From: Burkholderiales bacterium
GTDB taxonomy: Bacteria > Pseudomonadota > Gammaproteobacteria > Burkholderiales > Burkholderiaceae_C
Length of the DNA: 64,000 nt
Direction of reading: 5' to 3'
Assembly (NCBI GenBank): GCA_947453625.1
Contig: CANGHK010000019.1
Coordinates: 18,720-82,719 of the forward strand
Position 1 is the stretch's first letter. Each line of letters begins with the position of its first letter. The notes below the pieces were generated by a model. The model was not told the origin of the DNA. It saw only the letters and a list, made by a program, of their open reading frames with translations, and did no database searches. Shown here piece after piece: positions 10,141 to 18,151 of this stretch. The translations under genes and the position numbers were made by a program.

Positions 10141-10715
10141 GCCGGCTCCGTCCGGTTCAGTGCCAGCAACCGGTCGCGCACCGACTTGAGCAAGACGTCG
10201 GACTTCTTCGGGTCAGTCTGCACCCTGGCCAGCACAACGGCACCGACCATGGCACTCACTGCCAGCATGGCGTCCCCTTCTTCGCGGCTGGTCAGCGATT
10301 GCATGAGCTGGCCGACGAGCTCGTCGATGTGGGCCGACATGACCGCACGTGACGCGGCGTCGGCGCGTGCCACGTCTGATGCCAACGCAGCGATGGCGCA
10401 GCCTTCGGTGCGCGCATCGCGGTGCGTTCGGCTGAGGTATCCCTTCACCCGGATCTCGTAGCTGCGCGCGCCATCACCGGGCTTCATGCTGGCAGTGGCC
10501 AGCTTGCCACCTTCCACCAGCGCGCGCTCCAGCGCCTGCGCCAGCAGGTCGGACCGAGACGTGAAGTGGTTGTAGAAGCCGCCATGCGTCAGGTCCACGC
10601 TGCGCATCAGCTTGCCGACGCTGACCGATTCGAGCCCGGTGTCGCGCACCGCATCGGCCGCCTTGCGCAGGATGCGCTCGCGGCTCTGTGCCTTGTCGGC
10701 TTGTGAATGTCCCAT
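10137..10715 (-). CDS. TetR/AcrR family transcriptional regulator
   Basis: 192 aa. An N-terminal TetR helix-turn-helix is plain (RERILRKAADAVRDTGLESV, then KLMRSVDLTHGGFYNHF) and is followed by a helical ligand domain. GCAIAALASDVARAD resembles the TetR_C domain of AcrR-type repressors of lipid or aromatic metabolism. The ATG at 10715 is preferred over an upstream in-frame ATG at 10757 because MGHSQADKAQSRERIL is the common start and GGGAAACCACC precedes it. Its stop overlaps the start of the SDR gene. It probably represses the divergent genes starting at 10861 and itself through the dyad at 10751-10794. Confidence 0.87.
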   Translation of the reverse strand: MGHSQADKAQSRERILRKAADAVRDTGLESVSVGKLMRSVDLTHGGFYNHFTSRSDLLAQALERALVEGGKLATASMKPGDGARSYEIRVKGYLSRTHRDARTEGCAIAALASDVARADAASRAVMSAHIDELVGQLMQSLTSREEGDAMLAVSAMVGAVVLARVQTDPKKSDVLLKSVRDRLLALNRTEPA

Positions 10716-10750
10716 GGTGGTTTCCCTCGTGTTGACCAACTGAAGTGTAA

Positions 10751-10794
10751 TCGTCATACTGAATCATGATGGACGTCATCTTGAAGCATGACGA
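10751..10794. promoter_or_regulatory. Inverted-repeat region, candidate TetR operator
   Basis: TCGTCAT (10751-10757) and ATGACGA (10788-10794) are perfect inverted arms about 30 bp apart. Between them lie two smaller palindromes, TCATGA (10764-10769) and GACGTC. This AT-richer patch is the only structured part of the 145-bp gap between the tetR gene and the divergent ligase gene. The layout suits two adjacent repressor dimers, but no footprint is known to me. Confidence 0.4.
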
Positions 10795-10860
10795 GCATCA
10801 TTCTTACTTCGCGACGAAACGCCACCGGCCTGCGCCGGCAGCGAAGCACCTGGAGACAAC

Positions 10861-11801
10861 ATGGCCCCCGAGCCCCAGCTGGCACTCACCCGCATCCACC
10901 AGTTGATGGCGCCGTGGGTGGCCAGCACGCCCGATGCACCGGCGGTGCGCGATGCCGACCTGGCACTGAACTACGCCCGGCTCGACGTCGCCGCACAGTC
11001 GGCGCAGGCGCAACTGGAAGGGTTGGGCCTGCGGCCGGGTGACCGGCTGCTGGTGGTGGGCGAGGACTGCGTGGCGCTGTGCGTGCTGGTGCTGGCCGCC
11101 AGCCGCATGGACATGTGGTCGGTGGTGGCCAACGCCCGGCTTTCCGATCGCGAGATCGACCTGTTCATCGACCACGCCCAGCCGCGCCGGGTGGTGTACA
11201 CGCCGCATGTCTCGCCTGAGGCCGCCCGCCACGCCGAGCGCCACGGCGCGCGCAGCGAGACCTGGCCAGGCCTGGGCGACCTGCCGGTGGGTGCGCTGAA
11301 CGCGACCACCGTGCCTGAGCCCTGCTTTGCCGACCCACGCGAGCAGGTGGGCTGCGTGCTCTACACCTCGGGCACTTCGGGCGCGCCCAAGGGCGTGATG
11401 CTGACCCATGCCAACATGCTGTTCACCGCCACCAGCGCGGCCCGCATGCGCGGCCTGCACCCTGGCGACCTGAGCTACGGCGTGCTGCCGATGGCCCACA
11501 TCGTCGGCCTGACGGCGCAGTTCATGGGCAACCTTTGCGGCGGCGCGGCGCTGGCCCTGGCGCCGCGCTTCACGCCGGCCGAGACCGCCCGGATGCTGCG
11601 CGACGAGGGCGTCACCGTCTTCACCGGCGTGCCCGCGATGATGGCCAAGATGCTGGACTGGTCGCGCGCGAGCGGCACGCCGCTGACCGCACCGCGCCTG
11701 CGGCTGATGACGGTGGCCGGCTCGCCGATGACACCGTCGCTGAAGCACGAGGCCGAAGCCGCATTCGGCCTGCCGTTGGACAACGGGTATGGCCTGACCG
11801 A
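10861..11801 (+). pseudogene. Acyl-CoA synthetase (AMP-forming), 3'-truncated
   Basis: The first roughly 313 residues are a normal ANL-superfamily ligase: the P-loop LYTSGTSGAPKGVM, the MAHIVGL segment, TGVPAMMAKML and finally the A5 motif as NGYGLTE. At about 11800 similarity stops abruptly. The remaining ligase sequence (hinge, C-terminal lid and catalytic Lys, about 200 residues) is absent, and the DNA continues as an SDR C-terminal half in another frame. Translation in the ligase frame runs on as junk to 11943. Without its lid domain the enzyme should be inactive. It would have activated a carboxylic acid to its CoA thioester in the catabolic cluster. Confidence 0.75.
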
Positions 11802-12113
11802 ATGGTCACCGGCAACACCGCCTCGCGGAGCGGGCGGGCGAACTTCGCCGGCTTTGCGCCGACCAAGGCGGCCCAGCGCATCCTGGCCGAATCGATGGCG
11901 CGCGAACTGGGCCCGCAGGGGATCCACGTCGCCTACCTGCTGATCGACGCCGTGATCGACGTGCCCTGGGCCCGCAAGCGCTACCCCGAGCAGCCCGACG
12001 ACTTCTTCATCCGGCCCGGGGACATCGCCGACGAGCTGTGGCACGTCGCCCACCAGCCACGATCGGCCTGGTCCTTTCTCACCGAACTGCGCCCGTTCAA
12101 CGAGCGCTGGTGA
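11802..12113 (+). pseudogene. SDR C-terminal half, 5'-truncated and fused to the ligase remnant
   Basis: From about 11802 the frame reads VTGNTASRSGRANFAGF, then APTKAAQRILAESMAREL, ending TELRPFNERW. This aligns with the last ~100 residues of the SDR at 15438 (FTGATASMRGRENF, LRPWSENW). The Rossmann N-terminal half and its NAD-binding glycine motif are missing. The active-site Tyr position is Phe (FAPTK), as in the two sister SDRs. An in-frame ATG at 11802-11804 could start translation, but 103 residues cannot make a complete SDR. The junction with the ligase suggests an internal deletion. Confidence 0.75.
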
Positions 12114-12166
12114 CCGGCATCGCTCGCGACGCCAACCCGACCGCACCCCACCTGGACACCCACGCC

Positions 12167-14581
12167 ATGGACGCCACGACTTCCTCACAACCCACCTCAC
12201 CAACCGCCGCACCAACCGCCGCACCAACCGCCGCACCATCCGCACCACCGCTGACCTGGCACAAGTCGGCCTGCAACCTCTGCTACATCAACTGCGGGGT
12301 CGAGCTCGGCGTCAGCGGCAGCGGCGCAGGCCAACGCATCGTCAAGGTGCGCGGTGATGGCGACAACCCGCGCTCGCAGGGCTACCTGTGCAACAAGGCG
12401 CAGGCCATCCCGAGCTATGTGCACCACCGTGACCGCCTGACCACGCCGCTGCGCCGCCGCCCCGACGGTAGCCACGAGCCGATCGGCTGGGACACCGCCA
12501 TCCGCGAGATCGCCGAACGCCTGGGCCCGATCGTGGCCCACCACGGCGGCAAGACCATCGCGGCGGTCGGCGGCGGCGGCCAGGGCAACCACGCGGGCGG
12601 CAGCTACGCCTTCGGCTTCCTGCGGGCGCTGGGTTCGCGGACCATCTTCAACGCGCTGTCGCAAGAGAAGACCGGCGACTTCTGGCTCAACGGCCACCTC
12701 TTTGGCTCGCAGATGTGCCACACCGGCGAGGACATCCACCACTGCGACCTGCTGCTGGTGCTGGGCGCCAACCCGCGGCTGGCGCACGGCTTCACCAACG
12801 CACGCGACCAACTCAACGGCCTGCGCAAGGACCCAGGGCGCAAGCTGATCGTGGTCGACCCCCGGCGCACCGAGACCGCCGACAACGCCGACCTGCACAT
12901 CGCCCTGCGCCCGGGCACCGATGCCTTCCTGCTGGGTGCGCTGCTGGCTGAACTGATGCGGCGCAACGCCTTCGACGAGGCCTTCCTGGCCGCACACGCG
13001 GTGGGCGTGGACGAGGTCAAGGCCGCACTGTCCGCGGTGCCGGTGGCCCAGTGGCTGGCGGCGGCCGACGTCGGCGCCGACGCCTTTGCGCAGCTGGTGC
13101 AGATGGTCATGGCCGCCAAGGCCATGGTGGTGCGGGTCGAACTGGGCATCCAGCAGGGGCTGAACTCGACGCTGAACTCCTACCTCGAGAAGCTGTTGTA
13201 CCTGATGACCGGCCACTTCAGCCGCCCCGGTACGCATGGCCTGCACAGCTGGCTGGCGCCGCTGTGGGGCAACAGCCCGGGCGCCCGCCACTTCGCCACC
13301 CAGGCCGAAGTGATCGGCGGGCTGCTCTCGCCCAACGTGCTGCCTGACGCGGTGCTCAGCGACCACCCCGACCGCCTGCGTGTGCTGTGGGTGGACAGCG
13401 CCAACCCGGTCAACACCGCCGCCGACACCGCCCGCGTGTTGCAGGCCATGGCCGCGCTGGACCTGATGGTGGTGGTCGACGTGGCCTACACCGAGACTGC
13501 CGCCCTGGCCGACTATGTGCTGCCGGCGTCGTCCACCTTCGAGAAGTGCGAATTCACGCTCTTCAACTTCGAGCTGCCGACCAACTACTTCCACGTCCGG
13601 GCGCCGGTGCTGCCGCCGCTGCCGGGCACGCTGCCCGAGCCCGAGATCTACGGCCGGCTGGCACGCGCCATGGGCCTGATGCCCGACGAGGCGCTGCTCG
13701 ACAGCTTGCGTGCAGCCGCCGTGGATCCCGTCCAATTCGGAAAGGCGTTCGCCGAGGCGGCTGGCGCCGACAAGAACGTCGGCAAGCTGGGCGGTCAGGT
13801 GCTGTACGAGACCTTGGGGCCCACCCTGCCCGACGGCACCGCGGCGGCTGCGCCGCTGTGGCAGGCCAGCCACCGCCTGGCCCGCATGCGGCCGCAGGCG
13901 GTGCGCCAGGCGCTGCTGGAAGGCGCTGAAGGGGTTGCTGCCGACAGCGTGCCAGAAGGTGGCCCGGCCCTGGGCGAACGGCTGTTCCGCACCGTCGTCG
14001 GCGCCAGGTCGGGCACCGCGTTCTCGGTGCACACCGATTCCTGGGACTTCATCGAGTACCCCGACCGCAAGGTTCATCTGGCCGTGCCGCAGATGCTCGA
14101 CTGGCTGCGCACGCTCGACCCGGCAGCGGCCGGCCCGAGTGCCGACTGGCCGTTCGTGCTGTCGGCCGGCCAGCGGCGGCTGAACAACGCCAACCAGATC
14201 CTGCGTGACCCGGGCACCCGCGCCAACGACCCCGACGGCGCGCTCTACATCCACCCCGATGACCTGGCCGCGCTGGGCGTGGCCGACTGCGGCGCCGTGG
14301 TGGTGGAGACGCCGCGCGCCCGCATGGTGGTGCGCGTCAAGGCCACCGATTCGATGCGCCGCGGCCATGTGGCGCTGCCCCACGGCTACGGCCAGCGACA
14401 CCCTGCGGCCGACGGCACGCGCCAAGTCGTGGGGCCGCCCATCAACTGGCTGACCGATGCAGCGTACCGCGACCCGATAGCCGACACGCCCTTCCACAAG
14501 CATGTGCCGGTGCGGCTGCATGCGGCGCCGGCCGATGCCGTGCTGAACACCCTGCTGCCGATGTCGGCCGCCGCGCAGTGA
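12167..14581 (+). CDS. Molybdopterin-dependent oxidoreductase (Mo/W-bisPGD family)
   Basis: 804 aa, the size and plan of the DMSO-reductase superfamily. An N-terminal 4Fe-4S motif CNLCYINC is completed by the Cys in GYLCNKAQ; then come cofactor-binding segments (LLVLGANPRLAHG, IVVDPRRTETADNAD, WVDSANPVNTAADT) and a C-terminal MopB domain (SAGQRRLNNANQILRD, PHGYGQRHPAADG). No Cys or Sec is visible where formate dehydrogenases place the Mo ligand; the equivalent stretch reads SQEKTGDFW. There is no TAT signal, so it is cytoplasmic. The first 25 residues are low-complexity PTAAPTAAPTAAP, encoded by a 12-bp tandem repeat. It is embedded in the CoA-catabolic cluster; the substrate is unknown. Confidence 0.85.
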   Translation: MDATTSSQPTSPTAAPTAAPTAAPSAPPLTWHKSACNLCYINCGVELGVSGSGAGQRIVKVRGDGDNPRSQGYLCNKAQAIPSYVHHRDRLTTPLRRRPDGSHEPIGWDTAIREIAERLGPIVAHHGGKTIAAVGGGGQGNHAGGSYAFGFLRALGSRTIFNALSQEKTGDFWLNGHLFGSQMCHTGEDIHHCDLLLVLGANPRLAHGFTNARDQLNGLRKDPGRKLIVVDPRRTETADNADLHIALRPGTDAFLLGALLAELMRRNAFDEAFLAAHAVGVDEVKAALSAVPVAQWLAAADVGADAFAQLVQMVMAAKAMVVRVELGIQQGLNSTLNSYLEKLLYLMTGHFSRPGTHGLHSWLAPLWGNSPGARHFATQAEVIGGLLSPNVLPDAVLSDHPDRLRVLWVDSANPVNTAADTARVLQAMAALDLMVVVDVAYTETAALADYVLPASSTFEKCEFTLFNFELPTNYFHVRAPVLPPLPGTLPEPEIYGRLARAMGLMPDEALLDSLRAAAVDPVQFGKAFAEAAGADKNVGKLGGQVLYETLGPTLPDGTAAAAPLWQASHRLARMRPQAVRQALLEGAEGVAADSVPEGGPALGERLFRTVVGARSGTAFSVHTDSWDFIEYPDRKVHLAVPQMLDWLRTLDPAAAGPSADWPFVLSAGQRRLNNANQILRDPGTRANDPDGALYIHPDDLAALGVADCGAVVVETPRARMVVRVKATDSMRRGHVALPHGYGQRHPAADGTRQVVGPPINWLTDAAYRDPIADTPFHKHVPVRLHAAPADAVLNTLLPMSAAAQ

Positions 14582-14604
14582 GCACCACCAACCAAGGAAC
14601 ACCG

Positions 14605-15390
14605 ATGAGCACCACCGACACCGGCCGCGTCACGATGGACATCGGCGGCCACATCTGCACCATCACCGTCGACAACACCGCGAAGAAGAACGCCTACACC
14701 CCGGCCATGCTCGACCAGGTGGCCGAGTTCATGACCGCCTACGAGGACAACGACGACCTCTGGGTGGCCATCTTCTGCTCCGCCGGCGAGCACACCACCG
14801 CCGGGCTGGACATGCCGCGCTTCTTCGGCCCCACCGCCGAGCCCAGCCGCCGCCGGCCCGGCCTGGTCGACCCCTTCGGGCTGGAGCGGCGCTGCACCAA
14901 GCCGGTCATCGCCGTGGTGCAGGGCATCACCTACACCGTGGGCATCGAGATGGCGCTGGCGCAGGACATCGTGATCGCCGCCGACACCGCCCGCTTCCAG
15001 CAGTTGGAAGCGCGCCGCGGCATCGCCCCGCTGGGCGGCGCGCACTTCCGCTACCTGTCGCGCACCGGCTGGGGCAATGCCATGCATCTGCTGTTCACCT
15101 GCGAAGAGTTCAGCGCCGAGCGTGCGCTGCAACTGGGCTTCGTGCAGGAAGTGCACCCTTTCGGCCGCCACATGGAACGGGCACGCGAACTGGCCGCCAC
15201 GATCTGCGAATGCGCACCCGTCGGTCTGCGCGCCACCAAGAAGGCCGCGATGGCCTACATCGAGGGCGGCGAGCAGGCCGCGGTCGCCTGCATCCCGGCG
15301 ATCAAGGCGCAGGTCTTCGCCACCGAAGACTTCAAGGAAGGCATCCAGTCCTTCGTGGAGCGGCGCAAGGCCCGGTTCTCAGGCCGCTGA
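14605..15390 (+). CDS. Enoyl-CoA hydratase/isomerase family protein
   Basis: 261 aa crotonase-fold protein. HTTAGLDMPRFF holds the first oxyanion-hole region and VQGITYTVGIEMALAQDIVI the second; the trimerisation helices follow. It would hydrate or isomerise an acyl-CoA. The ATG at 14605, after CCAAGGAACACCG, is preferred over a GTG at 14578 that overlaps the stop of the molybdoenzyme gene, because AAGGA sits at proper spacing. The general-base Glu pair is not fully obvious, so hydratase versus isomerase cannot be decided. Probably co-transcribed with the molybdoenzyme. Confidence 0.85.
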   Translation: MSTTDTGRVTMDIGGHICTITVDNTAKKNAYTPAMLDQVAEFMTAYEDNDDLWVAIFCSAGEHTTAGLDMPRFFGPTAEPSRRRPGLVDPFGLERRCTKPVIAVVQGITYTVGIEMALAQDIVIAADTARFQQLEARRGIAPLGGAHFRYLSRTGWGNAMHLLFTCEEFSAERALQLGFVQEVHPFGRHMERARELAATICECAPVGLRATKKAAMAYIEGGEQAAVACIPAIKAQVFATEDFKEGIQSFVERRKARFSGR

Positions 15391-15405
15391 GGGCGGCGCT
15401 TCGGT

Positions 15406-15427
15406 GCGGCCCGGTTGACGGGGCCGC
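15406..15427. terminator. Bidirectional hairpin between convergent genes
   Basis: GCGGCCC and GGGCCGC form a perfect 7-bp stem around an 8-nt loop in the 47-bp gap between convergent genes. There is no T tract, so it may only assist termination. Confidence 0.4.
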
Positions 15428-15437
15428 CGGGGCCAAG

Positions 15438-16181
15438 TCACCAGTTCTCGCTCCAAGGCCGAAGATCCATTTCGTGGGTCCAGGCCGAGCGCTTCTGGTG
15501 GTGCAGGCTGAGGTAGTTCAGGGCGATGTCATCGGGCTTGAGCACGCGGTCTTCGGCCAGGCGCTGGTCGAGATCGGGAATGTTTTCGCGTGAGAACACC
15601 CCGTCGATCGAGCCGTCGCAGACGACGTGCGCCACGTGGATGTTCTTCTTGCCCAGCTCGCGCGCCATGCTTTGCGCCACCGCGCGCAGGCCAGCCTTGG
15701 CCGATGCAAAGGCGGAGAAATTCTCCCTGCCGCGCATGCTGGCCGTGGCACCCGTGAAGAGGATGGTGCCCCGGCCCCGCGGCACCATGACCTTGGCCGC
15801 TTCACGGCCGGCCAGGAAGCCGGCAAAGCAGGCCATCTCCCAGACCTTGGTGAACACGCGGGCGGTGGTGGCTTCGATGGCAAATCGAACGTTGGCGCCG
15901 ATGTTGAAGACCAGCACCTCGATCGGGCCGATTTCGCGCTCGATCTCCTGGAACAGCGCGATGGTCTCCTCCTCGGAGCGGGCGTCCACGCCGCGGGCAT
16001 GCACCACGCCGCCCTGATCGCGGATCTTCTGGGCGATGGCTTCCAGATCGGGCAGGTTGCGTGCACGGCGGGTGATGACGGTCTCGAAGCCGTCCAGGGC
16101 AAAGGCCTTGGCAATGGCGGCGCCGACGCCGTCACCGACGCCGATGACGAGGCAGACTTTCTTCGTTGCTTGTTCTGACAT
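15438..16181 (-). CDS. SDR-fold oxidoreductase with Phe in place of the catalytic Tyr
   Basis: 247 aa. The Rossmann glycine motif is VIGVGDGVGAAIAKAF, NIGAN replaces NAG, and the helix following the active site is RAVAQSMARELGKKNIHVAH. The usual YxxxK reads FASAK: Lys is retained but Tyr is Phe. The C-terminus LRPWSENW is shared with the SDR at 9358. The ATG at 16181 follows AAGGAGACCACC. It heads downstream from the HCCA-isomerase-like gene, 18 bp away, within a minus-strand operon that starts with the CoA ligase at 20032. Its role is probably in the same pathway as its sister SDRs, possibly as a non-dehydrogenase SDR. Confidence 0.87.
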   Translation of the reverse strand: MSEQATKKVCLVIGVGDGVGAAIAKAFALDGFETVITRRARNLPDLEAIAQKIRDQGGVVHARGVDARSEEETIALFQEIEREIGPIEVLVFNIGANVRFAIEATTARVFTKVWEMACFAGFLAGREAAKVMVPRGRGTILFTGATASMRGRENFSAFASAKAGLRAVAQSMARELGKKNIHVAHVVCDGSIDGVFSRENIPDLDQRLAEDRVLKPDDIALNYLSLHHQKRSAWTHEMDLRPWSENW

Positions 16182-16199
16182 GGTGGTCTCCTTGAAAAG

Positions 16200-16826
16200 T
16201 CAGGCCTTGGTGGCAGTGCCGCCGGCCTGCCGCAAAACCTCTTCCTCGACGTCGCGCAGGCGGTCCTTGCCGAAGAACAGCTCGGCGCCGACCAGGAACG
16301 ACGGGCTGCCGAAGGCGCCAGCAGCCACCGCGGCTTCGGTGTTGACCATCAGGCCGCCCTTCACCGCATCGGTGGTGATGAGCTCCAACAGTTGGTCGGC
16401 CGGCAGTCCGGCATCGAGCAGTGCCTGGCGGAACACCGCCGGGTCGTCCATCTTGCGTTCCTGCTCCCACATGCAGGCATACATGGCCTCGACATAGGGC
16501 GCCAGGATGCCCAGCTGTTGGGCCGCCACGGCGCACCGCATCAGCTGCAGCGTGTTGACCGGAAAGTGCGGGTTCCACTTGTAGGCCGTGAGGCGATGCC
16601 GGGCGATGAAGCGCCGCATCTCCAGGCGCTCGTACTCGGGCTTGTTGCGGATGCCGGCGAAGGCGGTGCCGGGCGACTGGTTGCCGGTCAGCTTGAAGAT
16701 GCCGCCGAGCAGCACCGGCACGTACTCGAACTTGGCGCCAGTGCGCGCCTCGATGTCGGGGATGACCTTGTGGCTGAGGTAGGCGTTGGGGCTGCCGAAG
16801 TCGAAGTAGAACTGGATCACGGACAT
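16200..16826 (-). CDS. DsbA-fold 2-hydroxychromene-2-carboxylate isomerase family protein
   Basis: 208 aa. The N-terminus FYFDFGSPNAYLSHKVIPDI and the later FGSPSFLVGAELFFGKDRL are the two thioredoxin-fold halves of HCCA-isomerase/kappa-class GST proteins, with a helical insertion between. The residue expected to bind the glutathione thiol is Ser in FGSPNAYL. Family members isomerise ring-cleavage or other aromatic intermediates using GSH. No signal peptide, so cytoplasmic, unlike true DsbA. Part of the minus-strand catabolic operon. Confidence 0.87.
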   Translation of the reverse strand: MSVIQFYFDFGSPNAYLSHKVIPDIEARTGAKFEYVPVLLGGIFKLTGNQSPGTAFAGIRNKPEYERLEMRRFIARHRLTAYKWNPHFPVNTLQLMRCAVAAQQLGILAPYVEAMYACMWEQERKMDDPAVFRQALLDAGLPADQLLELITTDAVKGGLMVNTEAAVAAGAFGSPSFLVGAELFFGKDRLRDVEEEVLRQAGGTATKA

Positions 16827-16871
16827 GGGGTCTCCTTGCAGGGGGCGAAAGCGAGTGCCGATGTCGGCAAC

Positions 16872-17678
16872 TCAGGGTGTGGTGGCAGGCAAGTAGTGAG
16901 GGGCAACGGTTCCGGCCATCACCTGGGCCATGTAGCGGCCGCGTTCAGCTTCCAGGCCCGCCCAGATGCTGCGGTCGCATAGCGTGGGCGTGGTGACCAG
17001 CTCACCAGCAGCCAGCCCGGCCAGGGCCGCATCCACCAACTGCTCGGCAGTGATGAAGCTCTGGTCGGGGAAGATGCCATCGCTGAGCCCCTGCGACGAG
17101 AAGAACTCGGTGCGAATCGGTCCCGGCATCACCACCTGGATGCGCAGCACGCTGTCGGCATACTCCAGCTGCAGCGAGCGGGTGAAGTTCAGCACATAGG
17201 CCTTGGAGCCGCTGTAGACCGCGCCGCCCTTGCTGGGCGCGAAGGCGATGATCGACCCGATGTTGACCAGCGTGCCGGCGCCGCGCGCCCGGAAGCCCAC
17301 CAGCGCCGCGTGCGACAGCCGCGTCAACGCCACGATGTTCAGCCGGATCAGCGACTCCATCTTGTCGGCCGTGCTCTTGGAGGTGGGGCCCAGGCCGCCA
17401 GCGCCGGCGTTGTTGACCAGTACGGCGACCGGCTCGGAGGACAGGCGCTGCTCCAGCACGGCCAGGTCGGCGGGCTGTTCCAGATCGGCCACCAGGGTGT
17501 CGACGGGCACGCCGTGGCGGCTGGCCAAATCAGTGGCCACCTCGGTCAGGCGGTCTCGCCGGCGAGCCACCAACAGCAGCGCGTGGCCCTGCGCGGCAAG
17601 CCGATCGGCGTAGGCCTTGCCGATGCCGGAGGACGCACCGGTGACGACGGCCAACGATCGGGGTGTCGGGGTGCTCAT
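16872..17678 (-). CDS. SDR family NAD(P)-dependent oxidoreductase
   Basis: 268 aa classical short-chain dehydrogenase with an intact active site: TGASSGIGKAYADRL (cofactor), NNAGAGG, Ser in NIGSIIAF, and YSGSK, followed by LNFTRSLQLEY. The VARRRDRL motif after beta-2 suggests NADP(H) preference. Unlike the three SDRs with an altered Tyr in this cluster, this one should be a working dehydrogenase or reductase. The ATG at 17678 is chosen over an open upstream frame because the glycine motif begins at residue 12. It follows the tautomerase gene by about 10 bp. Confidence 0.88.
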   Translation of the reverse strand: MSTPTPRSLAVVTGASSGIGKAYADRLAAQGHALLLVARRRDRLTEVATDLASRHGVPVDTLVADLEQPADLAVLEQRLSSEPVAVLVNNAGAGGLGPTSKSTADKMESLIRLNIVALTRLSHAALVGFRARGAGTLVNIGSIIAFAPSKGGAVYSGSKAYVLNFTRSLQLEYADSVLRIQVVMPGPIRTEFFSSQGLSDGIFPDQSFITAEQLVDAALAGLAAGELVTTPTLCDRSIWAGLEAERGRYMAQVMAGTVAPHYLPATTP

Positions 17679-17688
17679 GGCCGCGCCG

Positions 17689-18117
17689 TCAATCGTGGGT
17701 GCGTGGCGAAGGCCGGTTCTCGGCGATCCAGCGCTTCTCGTCGACCGTGTCCTGCTTCGGCGGGTAGTAGCCCTGCACGCTCCACAGATGGAAGGGCGTC
17801 TCGTCGATGTGGAATTCCCAGTCCATACCGCGGTCCTTGACCCAAGGGGCAATTACCTGGTTGATCATGTCGATGAAGCGACGACTTGATGCCTCGGACG
17901 GGAAGGCCCGCGCGATGTGATCCATCGTGATGCGCACGAAGTTGTTGCGGCGCACGCCGCCGATGTAGAAGCAATCCTCGGGCACGGGGTGGAACAGCAC
18001 GTTCACGTAAAAACGCGGCATGACCCGGGCGTAGATGTCGGTGAGCTTCACCGCCATGGCGTCTTTGTCTTCGATGGAGAACGCGTTGACGGGGTGGTAG
18101 ATGCTCAAGAGTGGCAT
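17689..18117 (-). CDS. Tautomerase-family protein
   Basis: 142 aa with Pro directly after the initiator Met (MPLLSIYHP), the catalytic N-terminal proline of the tautomerase superfamily. RVMPRFYVNVLFHPVPEDCF and GGVRRNNFVRI resemble the cis-CaaD/MSAD-like long members. Such enzymes use Pro1 for keto-enol tautomerisation, dehalogenation or decarboxylation. The ATG at 18117 follows AAGGAAGCC and fixes Pro1, supporting the start. It lies between the CoA ligase and SDR genes in the operon, suggesting it acts on a pathway intermediate. Confidence 0.75.
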   Translation of the reverse strand: MPLLSIYHPVNAFSIEDKDAMAVKLTDIYARVMPRFYVNVLFHPVPEDCFYIGGVRRNNFVRITMDHIARAFPSEASSRRFIDMINQVIAPWVKDRGMDWEFHIDETPFHLWSVQGYYPPKQDTVDEKRWIAENRPSPRTHD

Positions 18118-18151
18118 GAGGCTTCCTTGGTTGGTTTGGAAAAGGTGGGGT

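Noticed and set aside
10861..11943. The 360-aa frame as a complete short acyl-CoA ligase
   Set aside because: The last ~45 residues are out-of-frame SDR DNA (Arg/Pro/Ser-rich) and the lid domain is missing.
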